From assembly GCF_000281895.1 (NCBI RefSeq), contig NZ_CM001558.1, positions 6,072,084-6,136,083 of the forward strand: a DNA stretch of 64,000 nucleotides, in the 5' to 3' direction. The notes beneath the pieces were generated by a model. That model worked only from the letters and a program-made list of their open reading frames with translations, ran no database searches and was not told the origin of the DNA. The first letter of the stretch is position 1, and every line of letters begins with the position of its first letter. The stretch comes from Pseudomonas fluorescens Q2-87 (GTDB lineage Bacteria > Pseudomonadota > Gammaproteobacteria > Pseudomonadales > Pseudomonadaceae). Shown here piece after piece: positions 9,051 to 18,598 of this stretch. The translations under genes and the position numbers were made by a program.

Positions 9051-10022
9051 ATGAAGCAATATCTCGATCTGGTGGCCCACGTCATCAAGAACGGCACCAA
9101 GCAAGCCAACCGCACCGGTGTGAACACCATCAGTTTCCCCGGCGCCATGCTGCGCTATGACTTGAAGGATGGCTTCCCGGCCATCACCACCCGCAAAATG
9201 GCCTTCAAATCGGCCATTGGCGAGATGTGCGGCTTTCTGCGTGGGGTCAACAACGCCGCCGAATTCCGTGCCCTGGGCTGTAAGGTCTGGGACCAGAACG
9301 CCAACGAAAATGCCCAATGGCTGGCCAACCCGTTCCGCCAGGGCGAAGACGACCTGGGCGAGATCTACGGCGTGCAGTGGCGCAAGTGGCCGGCCTACAA
9401 ACAGATTCCCCTGAGCAACCCGGCGGCCATCGAGCAAACGCTGGCCCAGGGTTACCGGAAAATCGCCGAAGGTGAAGAAAACGGCCTGGCCTACGTGGTG
9501 CTGTATAAGGCCATCGATCAGGTGCGTCAGTGCGTCGACACCATCATCAAGGATCCGGGCAGCCGCCGTATCCTGTTCCACGGCTGGAACTGCGCCCAGC
9601 TCGATGAAATGGCCCTGCCGCCGTGCCATTTGCTCTACCAGTTCCACCCGAATGTCGAGACCAGGGAAATTTCCCTGACCCTCTACATCCGCTCCAACGA
9701 CCTGGGCCTGGGCACGCCGTTCAACCTCACCGAAGGCGCTGCGTTGCTGAGCCTGATCGGTCGCCTGACCGGCTACACGCCACGCTGGTTCACCTATTTC
9801 ATCGGTGATGCCCACGTCTACGAAAACCACCTGGACATGCTCAACGAACAGCTCACGCGCGAGCCGTTCCCGATGCCGAAACTGGTGATTTCCGAGCGTG
9901 TGCCGGCGTTTGCCAAGACCGGCGTGTACCAGCCGGAGTGGCTGGAATTGGTCGAACCGAGCGACTTCTCCCTCGAAGGCTACCAACACCACGCGCCGAT
10001 GACCGCGCCGATGGCGGTCTAA
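9051..10022 (+). CDS. thyA: Thymidylate synthase
   Basis: ThyA methylates dUMP to dTMP with methylenetetrahydrofolate as donor. The 323-residue protein begins [24 protein letters not shown]. Its nucleophilic cysteine is in [11 protein letters not shown], followed by the family [12 protein letters not shown]. It is about 60 residues longer than E. coli ThyA (264), because the central segment around [22 protein letters not shown] through [17 protein letters not shown] is expanded; this longer form is usual in pseudomonads. It is downstream of lgt and probably in the same transcript. A perfect REP-type palindrome follows and probably ends the unit. Confidence 0.97.
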   Translation: MKQYLDLVAHVIKNGTKQANRTGVNTISFPGAMLRYDLKDGFPAITTRKMAFKSAIGEMCGFLRGVNNAAEFRALGCKVWDQNANENAQWLANPFRQGEDDLGEIYGVQWRKWPAYKQIPLSNPAAIEQTLAQGYRKIAEGEENGLAYVVLYKAIDQVRQCVDTIIKDPGSRRILFHGWNCAQLDEMALPPCHLLYQFHPNVETREISLTLYIRSNDLGLGTPFNLTEGAALLSLIGRLTGYTPRWFTYFIGDAHVYENHLDMLNEQLTREPFPMPKLVISERVPAFAKTGVYQPEWLELVEPSDFSLEGYQHHAPMTAPMAV

Positions 10023-10056
10023 CCAACACCACCTCTCTGCTGTGGAAGTGGGCTTG

Positions 10057-10146
10057 TGTGGGAGCGGGCTTGCTCGCGAATGCGGTGTGTCAATTGGCAA
10101 ATATGCAATCTGACACACCGCATTCGCGAGCAAGCCCGCTCCCACA
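10057..10146. repeat. Perfect long REP-like palindrome (36-bp arms)
   Basis: Two 36-bp arms, starting TGTGGGAGCGGGCTTGCTC, are exact reverse complements around an 18-bp loop. It lies between convergent thyA and cadR and is the cleanest copy of the GGGAGCGGGC family in the window. Confidence 0.9.
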
Positions 10147-10172
10147 TTGGATTTCCTGGGGGTTCAAGGCAC

Positions 10173-10619
10173 TCAATGCCCATGACTCCTCCCCACATGT
10201 GAATGCTCCACCTCCGGCGCCACCGCCCCGCTGATCTCCAACCGCTGCAAGATCCCGCATTGATCCAGGTCCGGTCCTTCGCCGCAGCGATGGCGCAGGT
10301 CGATCAGTTGCGTTTGCAAGGCCAACAGGCCGTCGATGCGAGCCTTGACGTGGAGGATGTGTTCGTCGATCAGCGCGTTGACGTTTTCACACTGGTCCTG
10401 GGGGCTGTCGCGCAGGGCCAGGAGGCTGCGGATTTCCTCCAGGGTCATGTCCAGGGTGCGGCAGTTACGGATGAACGTCAGCCGTTCGGCATGGGCCTGA
10501 GTGTAGACGCGGTAGTTCCCATCGCTGCGAGCCGGCTCCGGCAATAAGCCCTCACGCTCGTAATAACGGATGGTCTCGACCTGGCAGTCGGTGATCTTCG
10601 CCAGTTCTCCGATCTTCAT
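10173..10619 (-). CDS. cadR: Cd(II)/Pb(II)-responsive MerR-family regulator
   Basis: This 148-residue MerR-family activator begins with the winged helix MKIGELAKITDCQVETIRYY, followed by the long dimerisation helix and the metal loop. Cys77, Cys112 and Cys121 can be counted in the translation, in the arrangement expected of CadR rather than of MerR, ZntR or CueR. The tail HSHVGRSHGH is histidine-rich, as in the P. putida protein, where it adds a further metal site. It is divergent from cadA across an 84-bp gap that holds the predicted CadR operator, so it should activate cadA and control itself. Confidence 0.93.
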   Translation of the reverse strand: MKIGELAKITDCQVETIRYYEREGLLPEPARSDGNYRVYTQAHAERLTFIRNCRTLDMTLEEIRSLLALRDSPQDQCENVNALIDEHILHVKARIDGLLALQTQLIDLRHRCGEGPDLDQCGILQRLEISGAVAPEVEHSHVGRSHGH

Positions 10620-10641
10620 GGTGTGCCTCGCAAATAGGTGC

Positions 10642-10673
10642 TTGACCCTATAGTGGCTACAGGGTCCTTACTG
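10642..10673 (+). promoter_or_regulatory. cadA promoter with CadR (MerR-type) operator
   Basis: A -35 TTGACC (10642-10647) and -10 TTACTG (10668-10673) are separated by 20 bp, the over-long spacing typical of MerR-activated promoters. The spacer is filled by a near-perfect dyad at 10645-10665 (arms ACCCTATAG and CTACAGGGT around TGG, one mismatch). The metal-bound regulator is expected to untwist this DNA to realign the two hexamers. Confidence 0.9.
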
Positions 10674-10703
10674 TGCAACAGGCACTTTTCACGGACGTCA
10701 CCG

Positions 10704-12923
10704 ATGAGCGATTCCCTTCATATCCACAAACCCGACCACGGCCATGACCATGGGCACTCATGCTGCTCGTCGAAAGCGGCACCGTCGGTGGTCAACCTTG
10801 GCAAAGCTCCGACGGACGGCGCGCGGCTGAGCAATTTTCGCATCGAAGCCATGGACTGCCCCACTGAACAGACGCTGATCCAGAACAAGCTCGGCAAGCT
10901 TCAAGGCGTGCAGCAATTGGAATTCAACCTGATCAACCGCGTGCTCGGCGTGACCCACGATTTGCCCAGCGACGCGCCAATCATCAAGGCCATCGAGTCC
11001 CTGGGCATGCAGGCCGAGCCGTTGATGCCCGGCCAGGAGCAAAAAACCAACGACTTGCCCGCTCCGGCCAAGCCTTGGTGGCCGCTGGCGCTGTCCGGCA
11101 TTACCGCCCTTGGTGCCGAGGTCATCCACTTCACCAACGCCGCGCCGAACTGGGTGGTGGCCGTGATAGCGCTGGTTTCGATTCTCAGCGGCGGCCTCGG
11201 CACCTACAAGAAGGGTTGGATCGCCCTGAAGAACCGCAACCTGAACATCAATGCCTTAATGAGCATTGCCGTGACCGGCGCAGTGCTGATCGGTCAATGG
11301 CCGGAAGCGGCGATGGTGATGTTTCTGTTCACCGTCGCCGAGTTGATCGAAGCCAAATCCCTCGACCGGGCGCGCAACGCCATCAGCGGCCTGATGCAGA
11401 TGGCCCCGGAACAGGCCACGGTGCAACAGGCCGACGGCAGTTGGCAATTGCGGGAGGTCAAGGCCATCGCCCTCGGTGCACGGGTGCGGGTACGCCCCGG
11501 TGAACGCGTGGGCCTGGACGGTGAGGTGGTCGCCGGACGCTCAACCATTGACCAGGCGCCGATTACCGGCGAAAGCCTGCCGGTGGAAAAAACCGTGGGC
11601 GACAAGGTGTTTGCCGGCACCATCAACCAGGCCGGCGAACTGGAATACACCGTCACCGCCGCCGCTGATCATTCCACCCTGGCGCGAATCATTCACGCAG
11701 TGGAACAGGCCCAGGGCTCCCGGGCGCCAACCCAGCGCTTCGTTGACCGATTTTCGACAATCTATACCCCAGCGGTATTTGCCCTGGCCTTGGCCGTGGC
11801 CGTCATTGCACCGCTATTCATGGGCGCGGCATGGTTCGACTGGATCTACCGGGCGCTGGTACTGCTGGTGGTCGCCTGCCCCTGTGCGCTGGTGATTTCC
11901 ACGCCGGTAACCATCGTCAGCGGCCTCGCCGCCGCAGCGCGCAAGGGCATCCTGGTCAAGGGCGGCGTCTATCTGGAGGGTGGTTACAAGCTCGATTACC
12001 TGGCGCTGGACAAGACCGGCACGATCACCCACGGCAGACCGGTGCAAACCGACTTCGTAGCGCTGGACCCAGCGGTGGCAAGCAGCGCCCCGGCACTTGC
12101 CGCCAGCCTTGCTACCCGCTCCGACCACCCCGTATCTCGCGCCATTGCCTTGGCGGCTGTGGATAAGCAAACGGTAGCGCAGGCTGTGGATAACTTTGCA
12201 GCCCTGCCGGGACGCGGCGTGCGCGGCGACATCAACGGCCAGACCTATCACCTGGGCAATCATCGCCTGGTAGAAGACCTGGGCTTGTGCTCCCCAGAGC
12301 TGGAAGCAAAACTTTTCGCCTTGGAAAAACAGGGCAAGTCGGTGGTCCTGCTGCTCGACGGCACGGGGCCGCTGGCGCTGTTCGCCGTGGCCGATACAGT
12401 GAAGGACTCCAGCCGCGAGGCTATCCGGCAATTGCATGAGCTGGGCATCAAGACCTTGATGCTCACCGGCGACAATGCCCATACCGCCGAAGCGATCGCC
12501 GCCCAGGTGGGCATGGATCAGGCCCGGGGCGATTTGTTGCCGGAGGACAAGCTGCAAGCCATCGAAGCGCTCTATGCCCAGGGGCACCGCGTCGGCATGG
12601 TTGGCGACGGCATCAATGACGCCCCAGCGTTGGCCCGCTCGGAAATCGGCTTCGCCATGGCGGCGGCCGGTACTGATACGGCCATCGAGACCGCCGATGT
12701 CGCCCTGATGGACGATGATCTGCGCAAGATTCCGGCATTCATTCGCCTGTCGCGCCAGACTTCCAGCATCCTCAAGCAGAACATCGCCCTGGCGCTCGTC
12801 ATCAAGGCGATCTTCCTCGGCGTGACCTTTGCCGGGTTCGCGACCATGTGGATGGCAGTGTTTGCCGACATGGGGGTGAGTTTGCTGGTGGTGTTCAATG
12901 GGTTGCGGTTGTTGCGTAAATAA
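10704..12923 (+). CDS. cadA: Cadmium/zinc/lead-exporting P1B-type ATPase
   Basis: This heavy-metal efflux pump of 739 residues is in the inner membrane. It has a His/Cys-rich N-terminus (HKPDHGHDHGHSCCSS), then an HMA metal-binding domain with a single-Cys MDCPTE motif. The membrane CPC metal site is at residues 392-394 (ACPCAL). The phosphorylation motif DKTGT starts at Asp436, followed by SDHP, MLTGDN and GDGINDAPAL. The CPC form points to Zn, Cd or Pb. The frame is open from 10638, but that would start inside the promoter; the ATG at 10704 lies downstream of the predicted -10 and gives MSDSLHIHK. Expression should be switched on by cadR. Confidence 0.95.
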   Translation: MSDSLHIHKPDHGHDHGHSCCSSKAAPSVVNLGKAPTDGARLSNFRIEAMDCPTEQTLIQNKLGKLQGVQQLEFNLINRVLGVTHDLPSDAPIIKAIESLGMQAEPLMPGQEQKTNDLPAPAKPWWPLALSGITALGAEVIHFTNAAPNWVVAVIALVSILSGGLGTYKKGWIALKNRNLNINALMSIAVTGAVLIGQWPEAAMVMFLFTVAELIEAKSLDRARNAISGLMQMAPEQATVQQADGSWQLREVKAIALGARVRVRPGERVGLDGEVVAGRSTIDQAPITGESLPVEKTVGDKVFAGTINQAGELEYTVTAAADHSTLARIIHAVEQAQGSRAPTQRFVDRFSTIYTPAVFALALAVAVIAPLFMGAAWFDWIYRALVLLVVACPCALVISTPVTIVSGLAAAARKGILVKGGVYLEGGYKLDYLALDKTGTITHGRPVQTDFVALDPAVASSAPALAASLATRSDHPVSRAIALAAVDKQTVAQAVDNFAALPGRGVRGDINGQTYHLGNHRLVEDLGLCSPELEAKLFALEKQGKSVVLLLDGTGPLALFAVADTVKDSSREAIRQLHELGIKTLMLTGDNAHTAEAIAAQVGMDQARGDLLPEDKLQAIEALYAQGHRVGMVGDGINDAPALARSEIGFAMAAAGTDTAIETADVALMDDDLRKIPAFIRLSRQTSSILKQNIALALVIKAIFLGVTFAGFATMWMAVFADMGVSLLVVFNGLRLLRK

Positions 12924-13011
12924 GGATTCAGGGTGGCTGGACTGGCCTCATCGCGAGCAAGCTCCCACAAGGATCTTCAGTGAACACCTACTCTGTGAAC
13001 AATGGAGACCC

Positions 13012-13103
13012 CTGTGGGAGCGGGCTTGCTCGCGAAAGCGGTGGGTCAATTGACGAAGATGTTGGCCGATACGACGCATTCGCGGGCAAGCCCGCTCCCA
13101 CAG
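13012..13103. repeat. REP-like inverted pair, GGGAGCGGGC family
   Basis: Inverted copies of the GTGGGAGCGGGCTTGCTCGC element lie between convergent cadA and triC. A lone partial copy (12953-12970) precedes it, and a single GAGGGAGCTTGCTCC-family copy (13143-13170, slightly diverged) follows, so both families meet in one gap. Confidence 0.85.
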
Positions 13104-13170
13104 TTTTAAAGTCGTTCACAGAAAACGCGTCCGCCATGAGTTACAGCGGGAGCAACCTCCCTCGCCACCC

Positions 13171-16100
13171 TCAATCGCGCTTCGGCTCGCGGATCTTGTA
13201 CCAGGCCACATAAAGCGCCGGCAGGAACAGCAGGGTCAGTAGCGTGGCGATGATGATGCCGCCGATCATCGCGTAGGCCATCGGCCCCCAGAACACCTCA
13301 CGGGCAATCGGGATCATCCCCAGGCTCGCCGCGGCTGCGGTGAGCAGGATCGGCCGACGCCGGTGCTCGGTGGCCTCCACAACGGCATCCCAAGGTTCGT
13401 ACCCGTCGCGCTCATATTCATCGATCTGGGTCACCAGGATCACCGAGTTGCGGATGATGATGCCGATCAGCGCGAGAATCCCGAGGATCGCCACGAAGCC
13501 CATGGGCGTGCCCGTCGGCACCAGCGCCAGCACCACGCCAATCAGGCCAAGGGGCGCGACGCTCGCCACCAGGAACAGCTTCTGCACGCTATGCAGCTGG
13601 ATCATCAGGAAGGTCGCCATCAAAAACAGCATCAGCGGCACGACGCTGGCGATAGGCCCTTGGGCCTTGCTGCTCTCCTCCACCGTACCGCCGGTGGCGA
13701 CCTTGTAGCCCACCGGCAGGCCGGCGGCGAACTTGTCGATATCAGGCTGCAATTGCTTGACCAGGTCGGTGGGCTGGATCTCATCGCGCACCGCTGCCTT
13801 GATGGTGATGGTCGGCTTGCGGTCGCGACGCCATACCAGCGGCTGCTCCAGCTCATAACCCACCGTGGCAAATGCCAGGAGCGGGATCGAGGTGCCGCTC
13901 GGCGTGACGATTTGCAGGTTTTGCAGGGTTTCCGGTGAACCACGCTCGGCATCTTCGGCCCGGCCAACCACGTTGATCAGGTAGATATCGTCGTCGACCT
14001 GGGTTACCGGCGAACCGCTGACAATGCTGTTCATCAGCCTGGCTACGTCATCGGAAGACAGACCCAATTGCCGCGCCTTGTCCTGGGCGATGTCGATGCG
14101 CAGCACTTTGCCCGGCTCGTTCCAGTCGTAAATGATCTCACCGATGTGCGAATTCTTGTCCAGCTCGGTGGCCAGTTCGATGGCGTGCTTGCGGACCTGG
14201 TCGATGTCCTTGCCACTGACCCGGTATTGGATCGGCCGGCCCACCGGCGGGCCCATTTCCAGCGCCTGCACGTAGCTGCCAATCCCGACAAAGTCGTCGC
14301 GCAAGCGTTTTTGCAAGCGCTCGGTCAGGGCCGTGCGCGACTCCAGGCCTTTACTGACGATGACCAGTTGCGCGTAGTACGGATTCTGCAATTGTTGATC
14401 CAGCGGCAGATAGAAACGAATCGCACCTTCGCCGATATAGGTGCTCCAGCGCTCGATATCCGGGTCCCCCTTGAGGGTCGCCTCCAGCCGGTCGACGACC
14501 CTGCGAGTCTCATCCATCGAGGCATTCTGCGGCAGGTTGAGGTCGACCAGGATTTCCGGCCGGTCCGAGGACGGAAAGAACTGGTTCTGCACGAAACGCA
14601 TGCAAAACACCGCCAACACGAACAGCAGCACCGTGATGCCGATGGCCCACCAGCGATTGCGCATCGCCCACAGCAGGCCGCCGTTGAACGCCCGACCGAT
14701 CCGCCCCGGTTCGGCGCTGTGGGGTTTGATGTTGGTGCTGAGGATGTGCACACCGATCACCGGCGCAAACAGCACCGCGACGATCCACGACACCAGCATC
14801 GCCACGGCAATCACCGCGAACAGCGTGAAGGTGTACTCGCCGGCGGAACTGGCATTCAGGCCGATGGGTACGAAACCGGCGACGGTCACCAGGGTCCCGG
14901 TGAGCATCGGGAACGCCGTCGAGGTATAGGCGAAGGTCGCGGCCTGGTCCTTGGAATCGCCTTTTTCCAGACGCGTGACCATCATCTCCACGGTGATCAT
15001 CGCGTCGTCCACCAGCAGGCCAAGGGCGATGATCAACGCGCCAAGGGAGATCCGCTGCATGGTGATGCCGCTGTACTCCATGAAAAGGAAGACCATCGCC
15101 AACACCAGCGGAATCGAGCAGGCCACCACCAGCCCGGCGCGTATGCCGAGGCTGATGAAACTGACCACCAGCACGATGATCACCGCCTCGAACAAGGCGC
15201 TGGTGAAGCCGCCGACCGCTTCCTCCACCACTTCGGCCTGGTCCGATACGGTATGCACGCCAACACCCACGGGCAGGTCGGCGGTCAGGTCATTCATGCG
15301 CGCATGCAACGCCTTGCCGAATTCCTGGATATTGCCACCCTTCTTCATCGCGATAGCCAGGCCAATGGCCGGTGTACCGTTGAAACGGAACATCGGTGTG
15401 GCGGGGTCGACGTAACCACGCCGGATGTCGGCGATATCAGCCAGTCGATAGAACCGGTCGTTGAGTCGCAGGTTGACGTTGGCCAGGTCTTTTTCCGATT
15501 GGAACTGCCCGGACGTACGAACGGAAATCCGCTCGGGCCCGGCGTCGATGACACCGGCGGGCGTCACGGCATTCTGCGATTGCAGGCTCTGCACCACCTG
15601 GCGCTGATCGATGCCCAGGGCCGCGAGTTTGCGCGTGGAGAAGTTCAGGTACAGCACTTCATCCTGCTCGCCCACCATCTCGACCTTGCCCAGGCCCGGT
15701 ACGTCGCGGATCTCGGCGCGCACCTGCTCCACGTAGTCGCGCAACTGGCGCATCGACAGGCCGTCGCCCGTGAAGGCATACACCGAACCGTACACATCGC
15801 CAAATTCATCGTTGAACCCCGGTCCCTGCAAGCCTTCGGGGAAATCGCCGCGAATGTCATTGATCTTCTTGCGCACCTGGTACCAGATCTCGGGGATTTC
15901 CTTGGCGCCGGTGGTATCGCGCAGGTACACGAAAACCGTTGATTCCCCTGGCCGGGTGTAGCTTTTGACGTAGTCGAGGGAATCGAGCTCCTCGAGTTTT
16001 TTCTCGATGCGGTCGGTGACCTGCTTGAGGGTTTCTTCCTGGGTCGCGCCGGGCCAGCGCGTCTGGATGACCATGGTCTTGATGGTGAACGATGGGTCTT

Positions 16101-16218
16101 CTTCGCGCCCCAGGTTCAGGTAAGAAAACACGCCCATCAGCAAGGCGACAAACATCAGGTACCAGACGAAAGACTGATGCCGCAGGGCCCACTCGGATAA
16201 GTTGAAAGGCCCTTTCAT
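13171..16218 (-). CDS. triC: RND multidrug efflux transporter, TriC-like
   Basis: This proton-driven RND pump of 1015 residues has the two-fold layout of the family: TM1 near residues 15-35, a large periplasmic loop, six clustered TM segments (about 335-480), a second loop, and a second TM cluster to the end. The first-loop opening NLGREEDPSFTIKTMVIQTRWPGAT and the TM4 GLLVDDAMITVE with its paired aspartates for proton transfer are clear. The length equals P. aeruginosa TriC, and the presence of two adaptor genes upstream is the hallmark of TriABC, which exports triclosan and detergents. The ATG overlaps the triB stop by 4 bp. Assignment to TriC is by similarity and gene layout. Confidence 0.87.
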   Translation of the reverse strand: MKGPFNLSEWALRHQSFVWYLMFVALLMGVFSYLNLGREEDPSFTIKTMVIQTRWPGATQEETLKQVTDRIEKKLEELDSLDYVKSYTRPGESTVFVYLRDTTGAKEIPEIWYQVRKKINDIRGDFPEGLQGPGFNDEFGDVYGSVYAFTGDGLSMRQLRDYVEQVRAEIRDVPGLGKVEMVGEQDEVLYLNFSTRKLAALGIDQRQVVQSLQSQNAVTPAGVIDAGPERISVRTSGQFQSEKDLANVNLRLNDRFYRLADIADIRRGYVDPATPMFRFNGTPAIGLAIAMKKGGNIQEFGKALHARMNDLTADLPVGVGVHTVSDQAEVVEEAVGGFTSALFEAVIIVLVVSFISLGIRAGLVVACSIPLVLAMVFLFMEYSGITMQRISLGALIIALGLLVDDAMITVEMMVTRLEKGDSKDQAATFAYTSTAFPMLTGTLVTVAGFVPIGLNASSAGEYTFTLFAVIAVAMLVSWIVAVLFAPVIGVHILSTNIKPHSAEPGRIGRAFNGGLLWAMRNRWWAIGITVLLFVLAVFCMRFVQNQFFPSSDRPEILVDLNLPQNASMDETRRVVDRLEATLKGDPDIERWSTYIGEGAIRFYLPLDQQLQNPYYAQLVIVSKGLESRTALTERLQKRLRDDFVGIGSYVQALEMGPPVGRPIQYRVSGKDIDQVRKHAIELATELDKNSHIGEIIYDWNEPGKVLRIDIAQDKARQLGLSSDDVARLMNSIVSGSPVTQVDDDIYLINVVGRAEDAERGSPETLQNLQIVTPSGTSIPLLAFATVGYELEQPLVWRRDRKPTITIKAAVRDEIQPTDLVKQLQPDIDKFAAGLPVGYKVATGGTVEESSKAQGPIASVVPLMLFLMATFLMIQLHSVQKLFLVASVAPLGLIGVVLALVPTGTPMGFVAILGILALIGIIIRNSVILVTQIDEYERDGYEPWDAVVEATEHRRRPILLTAAAASLGMIPIAREVFWGPMAYAMIGGIIIATLLTLLFLPALYVAWYKIREPKRD

Positions 16219-17279
16219 CGTGCTTCCTCGTCGAGTTTCACTTTCTGCCCCGGCTTGAGGCTGTTTACCCCCGCGCTGACGACACGATCGCCGGCCTTGA
16301 TGCCGTCGGCCACCAACGCCGAGCTGGCCGAACGCTCGATAATGCGCACATCGCGGGGCGAGACAGTCTGGTTTTGCGGGTCGATCAGCCAGATCCGTGT
16401 CTTGCCGTCGATTTCCTGCAGGGCGCTGAGCGGTAGCTCGATACGCGGCTCGATGGCCGAGCTCAGGGTCACGCTGATTGCCGTGCCCAGGCGAAAACCG
16501 GGCGGCGTATCGGTGAGCGTCAAGCGTGCCCGGCGAGTGCGAGTGGCGCTTTGGGCCTGGGGCTCGATTTCCCGCACGATGGCGGTGGTGCGAGTTTGCG
16601 GATCCAGTTGCGCGGCGACTTCGAACACCACGTCCTCGGGCAGGCGCTCGGCGAGCCCGGCCGGCAGGTCGATCACCGCTTCCTTGATGTCCGGTCGGGC
16701 CAGGGTCACTACTTGCTGGCCAGCGGTGACAACCTGCCCGGCTTCGGCATTCCAGGCCGTGACGACCGCATCGTGGTCGGCGCGCAGTTCGCTGTAGTTG
16801 AGCTGATCGCGGGCCTGGTCCACCGAAGCACGGGCCTGTTCGAGGGCGGCGCCGGTGGTCTTCAGGTCGGTCTGGGCGATATCCAGTTGCGCCTGGGCGC
16901 CGACGCCGCGATCGAATAACTGCTGCTGACGCAAAGCATTGGCCTGGGCATTGATGTATTGGGCCTCGATCCGCGCCAGATCGCCCTGGGCGGCACGCAA
17001 TTGGTTCTGTTGATCGGTAGGGTCGAGGGTGGCAAGCAGGTCCCCCTTCTTCACCTCGGCGCCGACATCGACGTTACGGCTGGCGATCCGTCCTGGTACG
17101 CGAAAACCTACATTGGTTTCGTAACGCGCCTGGATATTCCCGGCGAACCGGCCAAGGGCCTGCTGATCCAGAGCCTGGGCCTCGACGAACAATACTGGGC
17201 GCACCGGCTCAGGTGGCGCTTCTTCCTTCGAGCAGGCCGCCAGCAGCAAGCCGACCGGGACCATCCATGCACGGTTCAT
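16215..17279 (-). CDS. triB: RND periplasmic adaptor subunit, TriB-like
   Basis: This membrane-fusion lipoprotein of 354 residues has a signal peptide ending in a lipobox (GLLLAACSKEE) and a proline-rich linker. It then has a split lipoyl domain around a coiled-coil hairpin (VGFRVPGRIASRNVDVGAEVKKGDLLATLDP on one side, VVTAWNAEAGQVV on the other), and beta-barrel and membrane-proximal domains. It is the second of two paralogous adaptors. It overlaps the end of triA by 4 bp (ATGA) and the start of triC by 4 bp, so the three are translationally coupled. Confidence 0.87.
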   Translation of the reverse strand: MNRAWMVPVGLLLAACSKEEAPPEPVRPVLFVEAQALDQQALGRFAGNIQARYETNVGFRVPGRIASRNVDVGAEVKKGDLLATLDPTDQQNQLRAAQGDLARIEAQYINAQANALRQQQLFDRGVGAQAQLDIAQTDLKTTGAALEQARASVDQARDQLNYSELRADHDAVVTAWNAEAGQVVTAGQQVVTLARPDIKEAVIDLPAGLAERLPEDVVFEVAAQLDPQTRTTAIVREIEPQAQSATRTRRARLTLTDTPPGFRLGTAISVTLSSAIEPRIELPLSALQEIDGKTRIWLIDPQNQTVSPRDVRIIERSASSALVADGIKAGDRVVSAGVNSLKPGQKVKLDEEAR

Positions 17280-18379
17280 GGCTGGACTCCTGTCGAGGAT
17301 TTTTCGGAGGTGTTTTCAGCGATCTCAACGCGCACGCCGGGATGCAGCAATTGCCCACCGGCGATCACTATTTTCTCCCCACCCTTGAGCCCGTCGCTGA
17401 TGATGACCTTGCCGGTCAGGTAACGGCCGACGGTGACCGTGTGCAACTGCGCTCTGCCCTCGCCGTCCACCAGCCATACGGCCGGGTCACTGAGATTCTT
17501 GGTCAGTGCCGACCAAGGCAACTCGACAGCAGTCTTGCCAGCGGACTTGGCGGTGGCGCTGACCACCGACCCCAGGCGCATGCCTTCGGGTAAATCCTTG
17601 AGGGTGACCTTGACCTGCACCGTGCCGGTCTGCGCAGACACCGCCGGGGTGATCTCGCGCACCGTACCGGTGGTCTGGATGGCGGGGTTGTCCAACAAAC
17701 TGATGACGATGGCCGGGTCCGATGGCGGTTCGCGCAGCAGCGACTCGTAGATATTGAATACCGCGTCGCGCTCGCCGTCCCGGGCCAGGCTGAAGATCGG
17801 CTCCGTGGCTTGCACAACCTGGCCGACCTCGGCCTGGCGCGCCGTGATGATGCCCGGCGCTTCGGCGATCAGCGCGGTGTAGCTCAGCTGTTCACGGGCG
17901 TTGGCCAACTGGGCCTGGGCGGCGGTCAGTGCGCTCTGGCTGCTGCGCAGTTGAGCCTGGGCCGCGTCGTATTCGCTCTGGCTGGTGTAGCCCTTGGGCA
18001 AGAGTTTCTGCTGGCGTACGAACGCCGCCGCACTCTGCTTGACCCGTGCCTGCTCGGCGGCCACCTGGGCCTCGGCGGAGTCGACATTGGTCTGCAAGTC
18101 CCGAGGATCGAGCCGGGCCAGCACCTGCCGGGCCGAGACTCGGTCACCGACATCGACCTTGCGCTCGATGATCTTGCCACCCACGCGAAACGACAAGTCG
18201 GCCTGTACCCGCGCCTGGACATCACCGGTGAGCGTCACCGAGGCGGCGTATTCGCTGGGCACGGCCTGCTGCACAAAAACCCGCGGCAAGGCTTTTTCCT
18301 CGGGCTTTTTATCGCCACAGCCCATCAACAACGCGCACAAGCCCAGGCCAACTGCCAGTTTGATTCGAGGACCAGCCAT
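17276..18379 (-). CDS. triA: RND periplasmic adaptor subunit, TriA-like
   Basis: The first gene of the efflux operon encodes a 367-residue adaptor with signal peptide and lipobox (ALLMGCGDKK). It is similar in layout to the downstream paralogue: LSFRVGGKIIERKVDVGDRV and IITARQAEVGQVV are the two halves of the lipoyl domain, and QARVKQSAAAFVRQQKLLPKGYTSQSEY lies in the coiled-coil hairpin. In the P. aeruginosa TriABC pump both adaptors are needed. No outer-membrane channel gene is adjacent, so a TolC/OpmH protein encoded elsewhere is expected. The promoter must lie in 18380-18480, where I see no regulator gene. Confidence 0.87.
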   Translation of the reverse strand: MAGPRIKLAVGLGLCALLMGCGDKKPEEKALPRVFVQQAVPSEYAASVTLTGDVQARVQADLSFRVGGKIIERKVDVGDRVSARQVLARLDPRDLQTNVDSAEAQVAAEQARVKQSAAAFVRQQKLLPKGYTSQSEYDAAQAQLRSSQSALTAAQAQLANAREQLSYTALIAEAPGIITARQAEVGQVVQATEPIFSLARDGERDAVFNIYESLLREPPSDPAIVISLLDNPAIQTTGTVREITPAVSAQTGTVQVKVTLKDLPEGMRLGSVVSATAKSAGKTAVELPWSALTKNLSDPAVWLVDGEGRAQLHTVTVGRYLTGKVIISDGLKGGEKIVIAGGQLLHPGVRVEIAENTSEKSSTGVQP

Positions 18380-18483
18380 GCAGACTCCTTTGCGCTGTAC
18401 GGACGTACCAGTGACGATACGACTGTGAGCTTAGAACAGGGTTCCTTCCATGGACAGGATCAACAAGGGCAAAGGCGATCGGC

Positions 18484-18576
18484 CAATCGCGAGCAAGCCC
18501 GCCGCCACAGTTGACCGAGTCGTCCAATGGACACGGTCTGATGTGGGGGCGGGCTCGCTCGCAAAGACAATCGGAG
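18484..18576. repeat. Degenerate REP-like inverted pair
   Basis: Two inverted, diverged copies of the GGGAGCGGGCTTGCTCGC family (GCGGCGGGCTTGCTCGCGA and GGGGGCGGGCTCGCTCGC) lie between the end of the amino-acid ABC operon and the start of triA. Confidence 0.75.
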
Positions 18577-18598
18577 GATCAACGCATCCTGAAGGGAA

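Noticed and set aside
14068..15942. 624-codon plus-strand frame opposite triC
   Set aside because: Antisense shadow of the RND transporter; composition rich in His, Arg and Gln and no domains.
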